The position numbers were made by a program, and so were the translations under genes. This document shows positions 1 through 5,923 of a stretch of 9,395 nucleotides of DNA, piece after piece. The number at the start of each line of letters is the position of its first letter. Position 1 is the stretch's first letter. Source of the DNA: Cocleimonas sp. (GTDB lineage: Bacteria > Pseudomonadota > Gammaproteobacteria > Thiotrichales > Thiotrichaceae); the NCBI GenBank assembly GCA_023145535.1, contig JAGLDQ010000010.1, forward strand, positions 1-9,395, written 5' to 3'. Under the pieces are notes generated by a model that was not told the origin of the DNA, did no database searches, and saw only the letters and a program-made list of their open reading frames with translations.

Positions 1-324
1 GGTGGTAATAGCGGTGGTGGACTTGATATAGGTTCTATCCTTGGTAATATGCAATCAGGTGGTATGGCAGATCTGGCTGCATCATGGTTGGGTGATGGTG
101 ATAATAAAGAAGTTTCTAGTAGTCAAATAACAGATATTTTTGGACAAGATAAAATTTCTGACTTCGCTTCTAAGCTTGGCTTAAGTGAAGATGAGGCGGT
201 TGGCGGATTACGTGATGCGCTTCCTGGAATGGTTGATAAAGCTAGTAGCGGTGGGTCTATATTAGACTCTATCGGCGGTATTGAAGGGGCTTTAGGTATG
301 GCCAGCAAAATGTTTGGTCGTTAA
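1..324 (+). CDS. YidB-family (DUF937) protein, 3' part
   Basis: The frame is open from base 1, so the gene begins upstream of the window; 107 residues and the TAA stop are visible. An ATG at base 49 lies inside the frame, but the Gly-rich codons before it read on without a stop, so it is probably not the true start. The visible part has a Gly/Ser-rich linker, then the pattern ASWLGDGDNKEVS, then QDKISDFASKLGLSEDEAVGGL and a LPGMVDKASSGG tail. This is the typical C-terminal layout of YidB/DUF937 proteins. The family's function is not established. The gene is closed by a strong intrinsic terminator about 20 bases after the stop, so it ends its own transcription unit. The family call is by recalled motif, without a search. 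Confidence 0.85.
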   Translation, partial: GGNSGGGLDIGSILGNMQSGGMADLAASWLGDGDNKEVSSSQITDIFGQDKISDFASKLGLSEDEAVGGLRDALPGMVDKASSGGSILDSIGGIEGALGMASKMFGR

Positions 325-343
325 AAGCACTTAATTAGTTTTT

Positions 344-373
344 AAAAAGCCACCTGTTTAGGTGGCTTTTTTT
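344..373 (+). terminator. Rho-independent terminator of the yidB-like gene
   Basis: An A-tract and GCCACC (344-354) pair with GGTGGC and a T-tract (361-373) across a 6-base loop, TGTTTA. The U-run directly after the GC-rich stem is canonical for an intrinsic terminator. It lies 20 bases after the yidB-like stop codon. Confidence 0.93.
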
Positions 374-394
374 ATGGAAATAAGTAGGGATAAC

Positions 395-787
395 ATGAGT
401 TTCAATACACTATTCAATCTTTTTTTTGCGGTTGCTGCATTTGCTACTGTATTTTTTATTGGCTATATTAGAAAAATATTAAAGCAACGCAATACCCTTT
501 TTGTCAATGCAGAAACCACAACAGGTACTGTGCTTTCTGTTGCACGTAAACAAAGCCTAAGTCTGCCTATCATTGAATATGAGAATAACGGAAAAACCAT
601 CCAATTTACCTCAGCGGTTACTGCTGAAACGATTAAAGAAGGGCAAACGGTAGAGCTACAAATAGCCGCCGATGGTACGGCGCGTATAAAATCATCCGTG
701 AGTAATTTTATGCTGCATATATTGAGTGCTTCAATGATCATGTTTTTTGTGCTGGGTTGTTTGTTTGTTTATGATAAATTTCTGTAA
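395..787 (+). CDS. Small two-helix membrane protein, DUF3592-like
   Basis: This encodes a 130-residue protein when started at the ATG at 395, which has an AG-rich ribosome binding site (AGTAGGGA) about 6 bases upstream. The same frame also offers a GTG at 362 and an ATG at 374. Both lie in or directly against the terminator hairpin of the previous gene, so they are unlikely starts. Two hydrophobic helices, about residues 5-25 and 105-127, flank a soluble part of about 80 residues containing TTTGTVLSVARKQS, PIIEYENNGKTIQF and KEGQTVEL. Helix, beta-rich domain, helix, with a P-I-I-E-Y-x-x-x-G-K motif, fits DUF3592-type membrane proteins. Their role is unknown, so no function is assigned. Confidence 0.75.
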   Translation: MSFNTLFNLFFAVAAFATVFFIGYIRKILKQRNTLFVNAETTTGTVLSVARKQSLSLPIIEYENNGKTIQFTSAVTAETIKEGQTVELQIAADGTARIKSSVSNFMLHILSASMIMFFVLGCLFVYDKFL

Positions 788-817
788 TGACTCTATTTTT
801 TTTGATTTCTGTTAAAC

Positions 818-846
818 TTCGCACTTTTGCCTTTGTTACGTATACA
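818..846 (+). promoter_or_regulatory. Possible sigma-70 promoter of dapC
   Basis: TATACA at 841-846 could be a -10 box, with TTCGCA at 818-823 as a weak -35 box and 17 bases between them. Transcription would then begin around 853, only about 2 bases before the dapC ATG. Consistent with this, no Shine-Dalgarno sequence is visible before that ATG. The call rests on two short matches only. Confidence 0.35.
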
Positions 847-854
847 TTTTTACT

Positions 855-2048
855 ATGAATTCCGATCTAAACAGACTACAACCCTACCCCTTTCAACGCA
901 TCAATGAACTAAAAGCAGGTATAACACCCTCTGCGGATAAAGCATTGGTTTCATTAGCCATTGGCGAGCCAAAGCACCCAACGCCAGCGGTTATTCTCAA
1001 TACGCTCTATGATAATTTATCAGGTATTGCTAATTACCCGTTAACCAAAGGTAGTGCAGAATTACGCTTAGCGATCGCTACTTGGCTAATAAAGCGTTTT
1101 CATTTGCCTCAAGACTCTCTTGATATCAACACACAAATAGTACCTGTTAATGGGACGCGTGAAGCATTATTTGCTTTTGCCCAAGCTGTGATCGATCGCA
1201 CGCACAACGCCAAAGTATTAATGCCAAACCCTTTCTATCAAATATACGAAGGGGCGACTTTATTGGCAGGTGCAGAACCTATTTATCTCCCTTGTCGTGC
1301 AGAAAATGGTTTTAATCCCGACTTCGATGCAGTCGATGATCAAACATGGAATGACTGCCAACTAATCTATCTTTGTAGTCCAGGTAATCCAACAGGCGCG
1401 GTCATTGGTGTAGAGCAAATGAAGCAATTGTTACAATTGGCAGAAAAACATGACTTTATTATTGCCAGTGATGAATGCTACTCAGAAATTTATCCCGATG
1501 AAAATAATCCACCCGTAGGGCTATTAGAAGTTGCAGCAGCAATAGGTAATGTTGACTATAAACGCTGTGTCGTATTCCATAGTCTTTCCAAGCGCTCTAA
1601 TGCGCCAGGACTACGATCAGGATTTATAGCCGGTGATGCAAAAATATTAACAAAATTTTTGCTCTACCGTACTTATCATGGGTGTGCGATGCCACCACCA
1701 ACACAAGCCGCCAGTATCGCCGCATGGAATGATGAACAGCATGTGATCGATAACCGCGAGCAATATCGTCAGAAATTTGTAGCTGTACTTGATATTTTAT
1801 CGCCAATAATGGACGTGAAGCAACCCGATGCTAGTTTTTACCTCTGGGCAGGAACGGAAATAAACGATGAAACCTTTACGCGTGAAATCTATGCCCAGCA
1901 GCACCTTAATGTTGTTCCAGGTAGTTACTTATCGCGTGAAGTCAATGGGCTCAACCCTGGAGAGAATCGTATTCGTTTAGCGCTTGTAGCGACATTAGAT
2001 GAGTGTATTGAGGCGGCTAATCGGATTAAGCAGTATATTAATCACTGA
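855..2048 (+). CDS. dapC: Succinyldiaminopimelate transaminase DapC
   Basis: This is a 397-residue, full-length fold-type I PLP aminotransferase. The DapC-type enzyme converts N-succinyl-2-amino-6-ketopimelate with glutamate to N-succinyl-LL-2,6-diaminopimelate, in the cytosolic lysine and peptidoglycan pathway. The N-terminus (MNSDLNRLQPYPFQRINELK, then IGEPKHPTP) is characteristic of the proteobacterial DapC subfamily. Visible active-site elements are NPTG (N178), SDECYSE (D206, near the PLP ring nitrogen), SLSKRSNAPGLRSGF with the Schiff-base lysine K246, and NRIRLAL with the substrate-carboxylate arginine, probably R374. The ATG at 855 gives the conserved N-terminus but has no clear Shine-Dalgarno; it may be translated from a very short or absent leader. 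dapD does not follow. The next plus-strand element is an unrelated sigma-54 unit almost 1 kb further on. Confidence 0.93.
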   Translation: MNSDLNRLQPYPFQRINELKAGITPSADKALVSLAIGEPKHPTPAVILNTLYDNLSGIANYPLTKGSAELRLAIATWLIKRFHLPQDSLDINTQIVPVNGTREALFAFAQAVIDRTHNAKVLMPNPFYQIYEGATLLAGAEPIYLPCRAENGFNPDFDAVDDQTWNDCQLIYLCSPGNPTGAVIGVEQMKQLLQLAEKHDFIIASDECYSEIYPDENNPPVGLLEVAAAIGNVDYKRCVVFHSLSKRSNAPGLRSGFIAGDAKILTKFLLYRTYHGCAMPPPTQAASIAAWNDEQHVIDNREQYRQKFVAVLDILSPIMDVKQPDASFYLWAGTEINDETFTREIYAQQHLNVVPGSYLSREVNGLNPGENRIRLALVATLDECIEAANRIKQYINH

Positions 2049-2062
2049 TCCTTAAAGGATCA
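2046..2062 (+). other. Perfect palindrome over the dapC stop codon
   Basis: TGATCCTT and AAGGATCA form an 8-base inverted repeat around a single A, starting in the TGA stop codon. It could stabilise the dapC mRNA end or help termination. No T-tract follows, so it is not called a rho-independent terminator. Confidence 0.45.
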
Positions 2063-2166
2063 GCATCTCTACGGTACTTTACTTTTCAGTGAGCCTAAGA
2101 AGAGTAGGGTATCGTTAGAAGTCATCAATTGATAAAGGTACAGCTGTTACTTTATCTCGTCTTTAA

Positions 2167-2186
2167 AAATATCTATTCGGATATTT
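2167..2186. promoter_or_regulatory. Inverted repeat, candidate upstream activator site
   Basis: AAATATC (2167-2173) and GATATTT (2180-2186) are perfect inverted repeats with a 6-base spacer. They lie about 95-115 bases upstream of the sigma-54 -24 element, a usual distance for binding of an enhancer-binding protein. TATCTAT also recurs downstream at 2187-2192, in partial form. Surrounding DNA (about 2160-2280) is very AT-rich, which would favour DNA bending. That an RtcR-type activator binds here is inference. Confidence 0.35.
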
Positions 2187-2278
2187 ATCTATTTAAAAAG
2201 ATAAAAAAATACTAAAAATTATCTAGAAAATATTAAAAAAACAAATATAAACAATGATTTAGGTTTTATTTTAAATAG

Positions 2279-2296
2279 CTGGCACGCTTTATGCAT
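2279..2296 (+). promoter_or_regulatory. Sigma-54 (-24/-12) promoter of the slipin-rtcA unit
   Basis: The sequence CTGGCACG, four bases, then ATGCAT matches the sigma-54 consensus YTGGCACG-N4-TTGCW with one mismatch. The diagnostic GG (2281-2282) and GC (2293-2294) are exactly 10 bases apart. Transcription would begin near 2306 and run through the tRNA-like modules into the slipin gene and rtcA. Sigma-54 control with the activator RtcR is the known mode for E. coli rtcBA, and the downstream rtcA makes this promoter credible. Confidence 0.85.
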
Positions 2297-2431
2297 TATT
2301 GCTAATAACTAAATAATTTGCATGATAAACAAAGTGTGGTTTTCAGTTTTTCATTTGTTTGAATCCACCTTGGCGCACTGCTTACCCGTTTTATTCTTAT
2401 TTAATGGCGGGTTGTTGTGGGTGTGTACCTA

Positions 2432-2522
2432 TCGAAATTATTTAGTGTAGGTGAAAGCCTAAGCTTGCCTTTTCATGGTTGATTTCATTAGAAAACAGGT
2501 TCGATTCCTGTATTTGGCTCCA
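2432..2522 (+). ncRNA. tRNA-like module 1, clear 3' half ending in CCA
   Basis: A perfect T-arm is present: stem ACAGG/CCTGT around loop TTCGATT (2495-2511). It is followed by seven bases ATTTGGC (acceptor 3' strand), a discriminator T and an encoded CCA (2520-2522). TTTC-ATTA-GAAA (2483-2494), directly before the T-stem, could be a long variable arm as in class II tRNAs. The 5' half is not clear. TCGAAAT (2432-2438) gives 5 of 7 acceptor pairs, is followed by TA, and then by a possible D-stem TTTA/TGAA (2441-2455). No orthodox anticodon stem-loop can be drawn; the strongest local helix is TGAAA/TTTCA (2452-2456 with 2471-2475). The 5' boundary is a guess. It may be a degenerate or remodelled tRNA. 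Confidence 0.6.
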
Positions 2523-2606
2523 TGCAGATGTTCTATGGCAGAACAATAGCCTTAAACGCTATCGACCCTTTTTGTGGGTCAGCGGGTTCGACTCCCGTCT
2601 GTGTAA
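2521..2606 (+). ncRNA. tRNA-Leu(UAA)-like module 2, class II
   Basis: A complete cloverleaf can be drawn. The acceptor CATGCAG/CTGTGTA forms 6 of 7 pairs, including two G-U. The D-arm is GTTC-TATGGCA-GAAC, and the anticodon stem ATAGC/GCTAT has 5 perfect pairs. The loop CTTAAAC gives anticodon TAA (2553-2555). A long variable arm GACCC-TTTTTGT-GGGTC (2564-2580) fits leucine tRNAs. The T-arm is GCGGG-TTCGACT-CCCGT. Oddities are a short 7-base D-loop, a mismatched first acceptor pair, and TAA in place of the CCA that gammaproteobacterial tRNA genes normally encode. It abuts module 1 at its 5' end and module 3 at its 3' end. It is therefore called tRNA-like and not a working tRNA-Leu, though charging after CCA addition cannot be excluded. 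Confidence 0.75.
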
Positions 2607-2678
2607 TAACTGTAGCTCATTTGGTAGAGCAGTAGAGTCATAATCTATTGGTAGTTGGTTCGATTCCAATCAGTTTAC
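2606..2678 (+). ncRNA. Elongator tRNA-Met(CAU)-like module 3
   Basis: A canonical class I cloverleaf is visible. T8-A9 is followed by a D-arm GCTC-ATTTGGTA-GAGC (2615-2630). The anticodon stem GTAGA/TCTAT has loop GTCATAA, giving anticodon CAT (2639-2641). A 5-base variable region TGGTA and a T-arm GTTGG-TTCGATT-CCAAT (2654-2670) complete it. The D-arm and anticodon loop resemble elongator tRNA-Met. The acceptor (2606-2612 with 2671-2677) has only 5 pairs; the two terminal pairs are A-A and T-T mismatches. The 3' end reads CTGA, not CCA. The unpaired acceptor end and missing CCA argue for a tRNA mimic or a decayed tRNA. Confidence 0.75.
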
Positions 2679-3014
2679 TGAGATGTCTACTCGTTAAAAT
2701 AGGGCAACACTTTCCCAGTGTTTGTAAGTTATAAGCAATAAAACCTGTGCTGTCTCAACGCGCAGACTGATTGCGTTAATAGCCAATGAGCATTTGACGT
2801 AAGGCTCAATCATAGTGAATGGATGTTATTGTTTCAACGATAGTATCCCCTCAATAGAAGCGACGGTAATGTAAACGTTATTTATGCGGGCATGTTCAGC
2901 ATAGGTGACTTAAAACATGAAATTTCTTCATGAGATGAGTGTTACTTCTTTGCTTATGTTCGTAACCCAGTCGTCTGTAAAGGCAGCACTCTTATTTTTT
3001 AGAAGGAGAAAAAC
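2679..3014 (+). other. Hairpin-rich 5' leader before the slipin gene
   Basis: This stretch between module 3 and the slipin start has no convincing ORF. It contains several local hairpins: AACACT/AGTGTT (2706-2722), CTGTGC/GCGCAG with a 9-base loop (2745-2765), GAGC/GCTC (2788-2807), TATGC/GCATA (2883-2903) and a perfect CATGAA/TTCATG (2916-2932). No further TTCRANY T-loop with a matching stem was found, so it is not a fourth clear tRNA-like module. It ends with a strong Shine-Dalgarno. It may be a structured untranslated leader or processed RNA. Confidence 0.4.
3001..3008 (+). promoter_or_regulatory. Strong ribosome binding site of the slipin gene
   Basis: AGAAGGAG lies 6 bases before the ATG at 3015. 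It fixes that start and suggests efficient translation despite the long structured leader. Confidence 0.85.
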
Positions 3015-4601
3015 ATGTTTATTAATACCATCATTACTGATTTACAACGTGGTTTACTATTTTGCAATGGTAGTTTTGAAAAAGTATTAATGCCTGGAAA
3101 GCATCGCCGCTTTTCTATGGGGAAAACATATGATTGTGTTAATCACAGCATTACAGACATTAAAGGCGTTACTATTGATAAGAAGATGGATCAATTATTA
3201 ACCCTCTACCCAGACCGTTTTGACGCGCATCTGGACATCATTGAAACCAAGGCGGATGAAGTCGGTTTGGTGTATCGCAATGAGCGTTTGGTTCATCTTA
3301 TTTTAGAGAATCAAAAAATTGCGTATTGGAAAGGCGTAGGTTGTCCTAACGTAAATATTATAAATATTAAAGAGCAGCCCATCTTAGATGAGGTAACAGC
3401 AGAAGCGATTATGCGCTTGAAGTCTATTGCTAAAGTGCAACGTTTTCAGGTGAAGGAAGGGCAAAAACTATTAATAACTCGCCAAGGACTCTTTGAAAGT
3501 ATCTTGGATACAGGCCGCTATTATTTTTGGAAAACAGATGATCAGTTTAAAGCGGAGAGTTTTGAAACCAGCAAAGTAAAGTATGTTTGTCGTCAAGACT
3601 TATTAAGCTTTGCAGAGAGTAATCCAGAAAAAATGCAGGTACATATTCAGCGCTGTGATACCGCAATTAATGAAATTGCACTGGTTTATCATAAAGGTGT
3701 ACTTGTTAATTTTATACCGCCTGCAAAACAAGGTTTGTATTGGAAAGGCACTGATGTTTTAACAATAAAAAAGCAGGAGGTGGAGCTAGGTGAAAAGGTC
3801 AGTCGTGAATTATTGCAACAAATTGAAAATAATACCGCAGGTGATGCGTATCATGATTTGTTAAATCATATCAAGCTAGATACTGTTCAAGAGCAACAGA
3901 TAGGCTTTTTATTCGTGAATGGCAAGCAGACGCAGCAAGTTGAAGCAGGACAGCATGGTTGGTGGAATTTTGACTCTGTTTTGAACGTAAAGCATTTTGA
4001 TTTACGCTTGCAAAATATGGAAGTGAATGGACAAGAAATTCTAACCAAAGACCGCGTTAACTTACGCATAAATCTATTGGCAGATTGGAAAATTATTGAT
4101 GCACCCGTGGTTATGCGTGAGTTAGCAGATCATAAAGAACACCTATACCGTGAATTACAATTAGCATTACGCACCGTTGTTAGCACCAAAACACTGGATC
4201 AATTGTTGGATGATAAAAACCTGTTAAACCAAGACATCATGAATATTGTCAGTGATAAGGTGCAAATGCTTGGTTTAGCGCTGCGTACTGTGGGCGTAAA
4301 GGATATTATTTTGCCAGGTGAAATGCGTGATATTTTAGGTCAAGTGGTGGAAGCGCAAAAAATGGCAGAAGCCAATCTGATTAAGCGACGCGAAGAGACG
4401 CAGGCAACTCGTTCTTTGCATAATACTGCCAAAGTAATGGAAGGTAACCCCACCCTATTACGCTTGAAAGAATTTGAAGTATTGGAAAAAATTACTAGCC
4501 AGATTGATACATTGAATGTGTATGGTGGTTTAGAAGGCGTGATGAATAATATGGTGAATTTTACAGATCATCAGCCTCAGCAAATTTCTAAAGATAGTTA
4601 A
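3015..4601 (+). CDS. Slipin/SPFH (band 7) protein with five N-terminal repeats
   Basis: The protein has 528 residues. The C-terminal part, about residues 293-470, reads as an SPFH/band 7 slipin domain: LTKDRVNLRINLLADWKIIDAP, then LYRELQLALRTVVSTKTLDQLL, then GLALRTVGVKDIILPGEMRDIL and a charged coiled-coil-like segment (VVEAQKMAEANLIKRREE). Before and into it, a short motif recurs about every 70 residues: a hydrophobic GLL/GLV strand, a turn with N/H/R and G, then a P/G-x-x and an aromatic W/F. Copies are near residues 12-33, 83-106, 150-173, 220-244 and 296-318. Slipins usually carry an N-terminal membrane hairpin; none is visible, so this one is probably soluble or peripheral. It is the first gene after the sigma-54 promoter and lies 96 bases before rtcA, implying a role with RNA repair. 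Slipin-like genes beside RNA-repair genes are recalled from the literature, not verified. Biochemical function is unknown. Confidence 0.85.
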   Translation: MFINTIITDLQRGLLFCNGSFEKVLMPGKHRRFSMGKTYDCVNHSITDIKGVTIDKKMDQLLTLYPDRFDAHLDIIETKADEVGLVYRNERLVHLILENQKIAYWKGVGCPNVNIINIKEQPILDEVTAEAIMRLKSIAKVQRFQVKEGQKLLITRQGLFESILDTGRYYFWKTDDQFKAESFETSKVKYVCRQDLLSFAESNPEKMQVHIQRCDTAINEIALVYHKGVLVNFIPPAKQGLYWKGTDVLTIKKQEVELGEKVSRELLQQIENNTAGDAYHDLLNHIKLDTVQEQQIGFLFVNGKQTQQVEAGQHGWWNFDSVLNVKHFDLRLQNMEVNGQEILTKDRVNLRINLLADWKIIDAPVVMRELADHKEHLYRELQLALRTVVSTKTLDQLLDDKNLLNQDIMNIVSDKVQMLGLALRTVGVKDIILPGEMRDILGQVVEAQKMAEANLIKRREETQATRSLHNTAKVMEGNPTLLRLKEFEVLEKITSQIDTLNVYGGLEGVMNNMVNFTDHQPQQISKDS

Positions 4602-4604
4602 CGT

Positions 4605-4621
4605 CTAAGAACCTTTCTTAG
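4605..4621 (+). other. Small hairpin between slipin gene and rtcA
   Basis: CTAAGA and TCTTAG form a 6-pair stem with loop ACCTT, starting 3 bases after the slipin stop codon. There is no T-tract, so read-through into rtcA is expected. It may be a processing or mRNA-stability element. Confidence 0.35.
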
Positions 4622-4697
4622 TCTTGCTATTTTCGCATGTTTTAGTCGCGATAGCGGGGTTAAGAGCAGGATACGGATAAAGATTAAGAGCAAAAAA

Positions 4698-5714
4698 ATG
4701 AAGGTTTTACATCAGATCGATGGTTCTTCTGGCGAAGGAGGTGGACAGATTTTGCGAACCTCTCTTACCATGTCAATGGTGACAGGAATACCCGTGCAAA
4801 TCAAAAATATACGCTCGGGTCGTAATAAACCAGGCTTGCAAAACCAGCACCTTGCTTGTGTGCATGCTGCTCAAGCAATTAGTAAGGCAACCGTTCATGG
4901 TGTAAAGAAAAATTCACAACAGCTTGTTTTTCAACCCAATGCAGTAGAGGCAGGAGAGTATCAGTTTAAAATAGGCACGGCAGGGAGTACTGCATTGGTA
5001 ATGCAAACAGTTGTACCCGCTTTAATGCTGGCAGGCAAAGAATCAATACTTCATTTTGAAGGAGGGACGCATAACCCGTGGGCGCCTAGCTTTGATTTTA
5101 TTGCGAATGCTTATTTGCCAATGCTCAAACGTATGGGGATTGATATAGAGGTTAAAATAGATCGTTATGGATTCTTCCCGCATGGAGGAGGACGCTGGTC
5201 TGCAATAATAAAAGCAAAGACCGCAATGCAACGCTTAGAGGTGTTAGAGCGTGGCGACTTATTAAGTCAGGAAGCGGTTATTAGCGCTAGCAATATAGCA
5301 AGCCATATACCACAACGAGAAATTACAGCACTTGCTTCTCTTGACTGGCCTAAAGATGCTTTTAAAAGTGAATGGGTAGAAGCCATTGGAGCAGGTAATA
5401 TTGTTTCACTGCGTTTGTTTTATCAAAACTGCTCAGAGGTCATTGAAAGTATTGGTAGAAGAGGGCTTCGAGCGGAGAAAGTTTCAATGATAGCCATCAA
5501 CTTATTGCAACAATATCTCAGTGCAAAAGCACCGATTGGGGAGTATTTAGCAGATCAATTATTATTGCCAATGGTGATTGGTCATGGGGGTGTTTTCAGA
5601 ACATCAAACCCATCATTGCATACCTTAACTAACAAGAAAGTGATTGAGTCTTTTACGGATCAGATATTTTTGTTTAATAAAATTGAAAAGGGTATTTGGG
5701 AAATATCGCTGTAA
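4698..5714 (+). CDS. rtcA: RNA 3'-terminal phosphate cyclase RtcA
   Basis: The 338-residue length is equal to E. coli RtcA as recalled. RtcA uses ATP, through a covalent His-AMP intermediate, to convert RNA 3'-phosphate (and 2'-phosphate) ends to 2',3'-cyclic phosphates, preparing broken RNA for sealing by RtcB. Family signatures are present in order: IDGSSGEGGGQILRTS (residues 7-22), IRSGRNKPGLQNQH (38-51), GTAGSTALVMQT (93-104), EGGTHNPWAPSFDF (121-134), GFFPHGGG (158-165), ADQLLLPMVI (285-294) and SLHTLTN (306-312). H308 is the likely nucleotidyl acceptor, equivalent to E. coli His309. The start gives the expected N-terminus; the ribosome site is weak (AAGAG at about 4684-4689). It follows the slipin gene by 96 bases and is probably cotranscribed from the sigma-54 promoter. 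The usual partner rtcB is absent: the next gene is convergent. Confidence 0.95.
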   Translation: MKVLHQIDGSSGEGGGQILRTSLTMSMVTGIPVQIKNIRSGRNKPGLQNQHLACVHAAQAISKATVHGVKKNSQQLVFQPNAVEAGEYQFKIGTAGSTALVMQTVVPALMLAGKESILHFEGGTHNPWAPSFDFIANAYLPMLKRMGIDIEVKIDRYGFFPHGGGRWSAIIKAKTAMQRLEVLERGDLLSQEAVISASNIASHIPQREITALASLDWPKDAFKSEWVEAIGAGNIVSLRLFYQNCSEVIESIGRRGLRAEKVSMIAINLLQQYLSAKAPIGEYLADQLLLPMVIGHGGVFRTSNPSLHTLTNKKVIESFTDQIFLFNKIEKGIWEISL

Positions 5715-5855
5715 AAAGTTTAAAGAAAGAAATCTCATGGGGCTTGCCCAAAAATGGCTATCCGAAAGTTCTGGTTGACCGATGAAATCAATCAAATCGG
5801 CGTAAGCTCGGTTGCTTGCGGTTGAGTAGTCGATTGGAAAGAGTTTTTTTTAACC

Positions 5856-5897
5856 TTTGTAGCCCGTATGAAACCTAAGCGGAATACGGGCTACAAA
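5856..5897. repeat. REP-like GTAGCCCG hairpin between convergent genes
   Basis: TTTGTAGCCCGTAT (5856-5869) pairs perfectly, over 14 bases, with ATACGGGCTACAAA (5884-5897) around a loop containing CCTAAGCGGA. The arms and loop resemble the short GTAGCCCGGAT...AAGCGGAATCCGGGC repeats scattered through many gammaproteobacterial genomes. On both strands the stem is followed by A-rich DNA (or GGTT and A's), not a T-run, so it is not a canonical rho-independent terminator, although it may still block transcripts from rtcA and from the deacetylase gene. Confidence 0.7.
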
Positions 5898-5923
5898 AAA
5901 TATAAACGATTTTTCTGTTCGTT

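Noticed and set aside
362..394. GTG at 362 or ATG at 374 as start of the DUF3592-like gene
   Set aside because: They lie in or against the terminator hairpin and lack a ribosome binding site; ATG at 395 has one.
2357..2366. GTTTGAATCC, resembling a tRNA T-loop, upstream of module 1
   Set aside because: The flanking bases do not form a T-stem and no acceptor or CCA follows.
2956..2966. TGTTCGTAACC, another T-loop-like string before the slipin gene
   Set aside because: Only 3 pairs can form and no stem of 5 pairs or acceptor strand is visible.
5856..5897. Bidirectional rho-independent terminator
   Set aside because: The T-tracts precede the stem on each strand; after the stem the sequence is A-rich, so it is annotated as a repeat hairpin.
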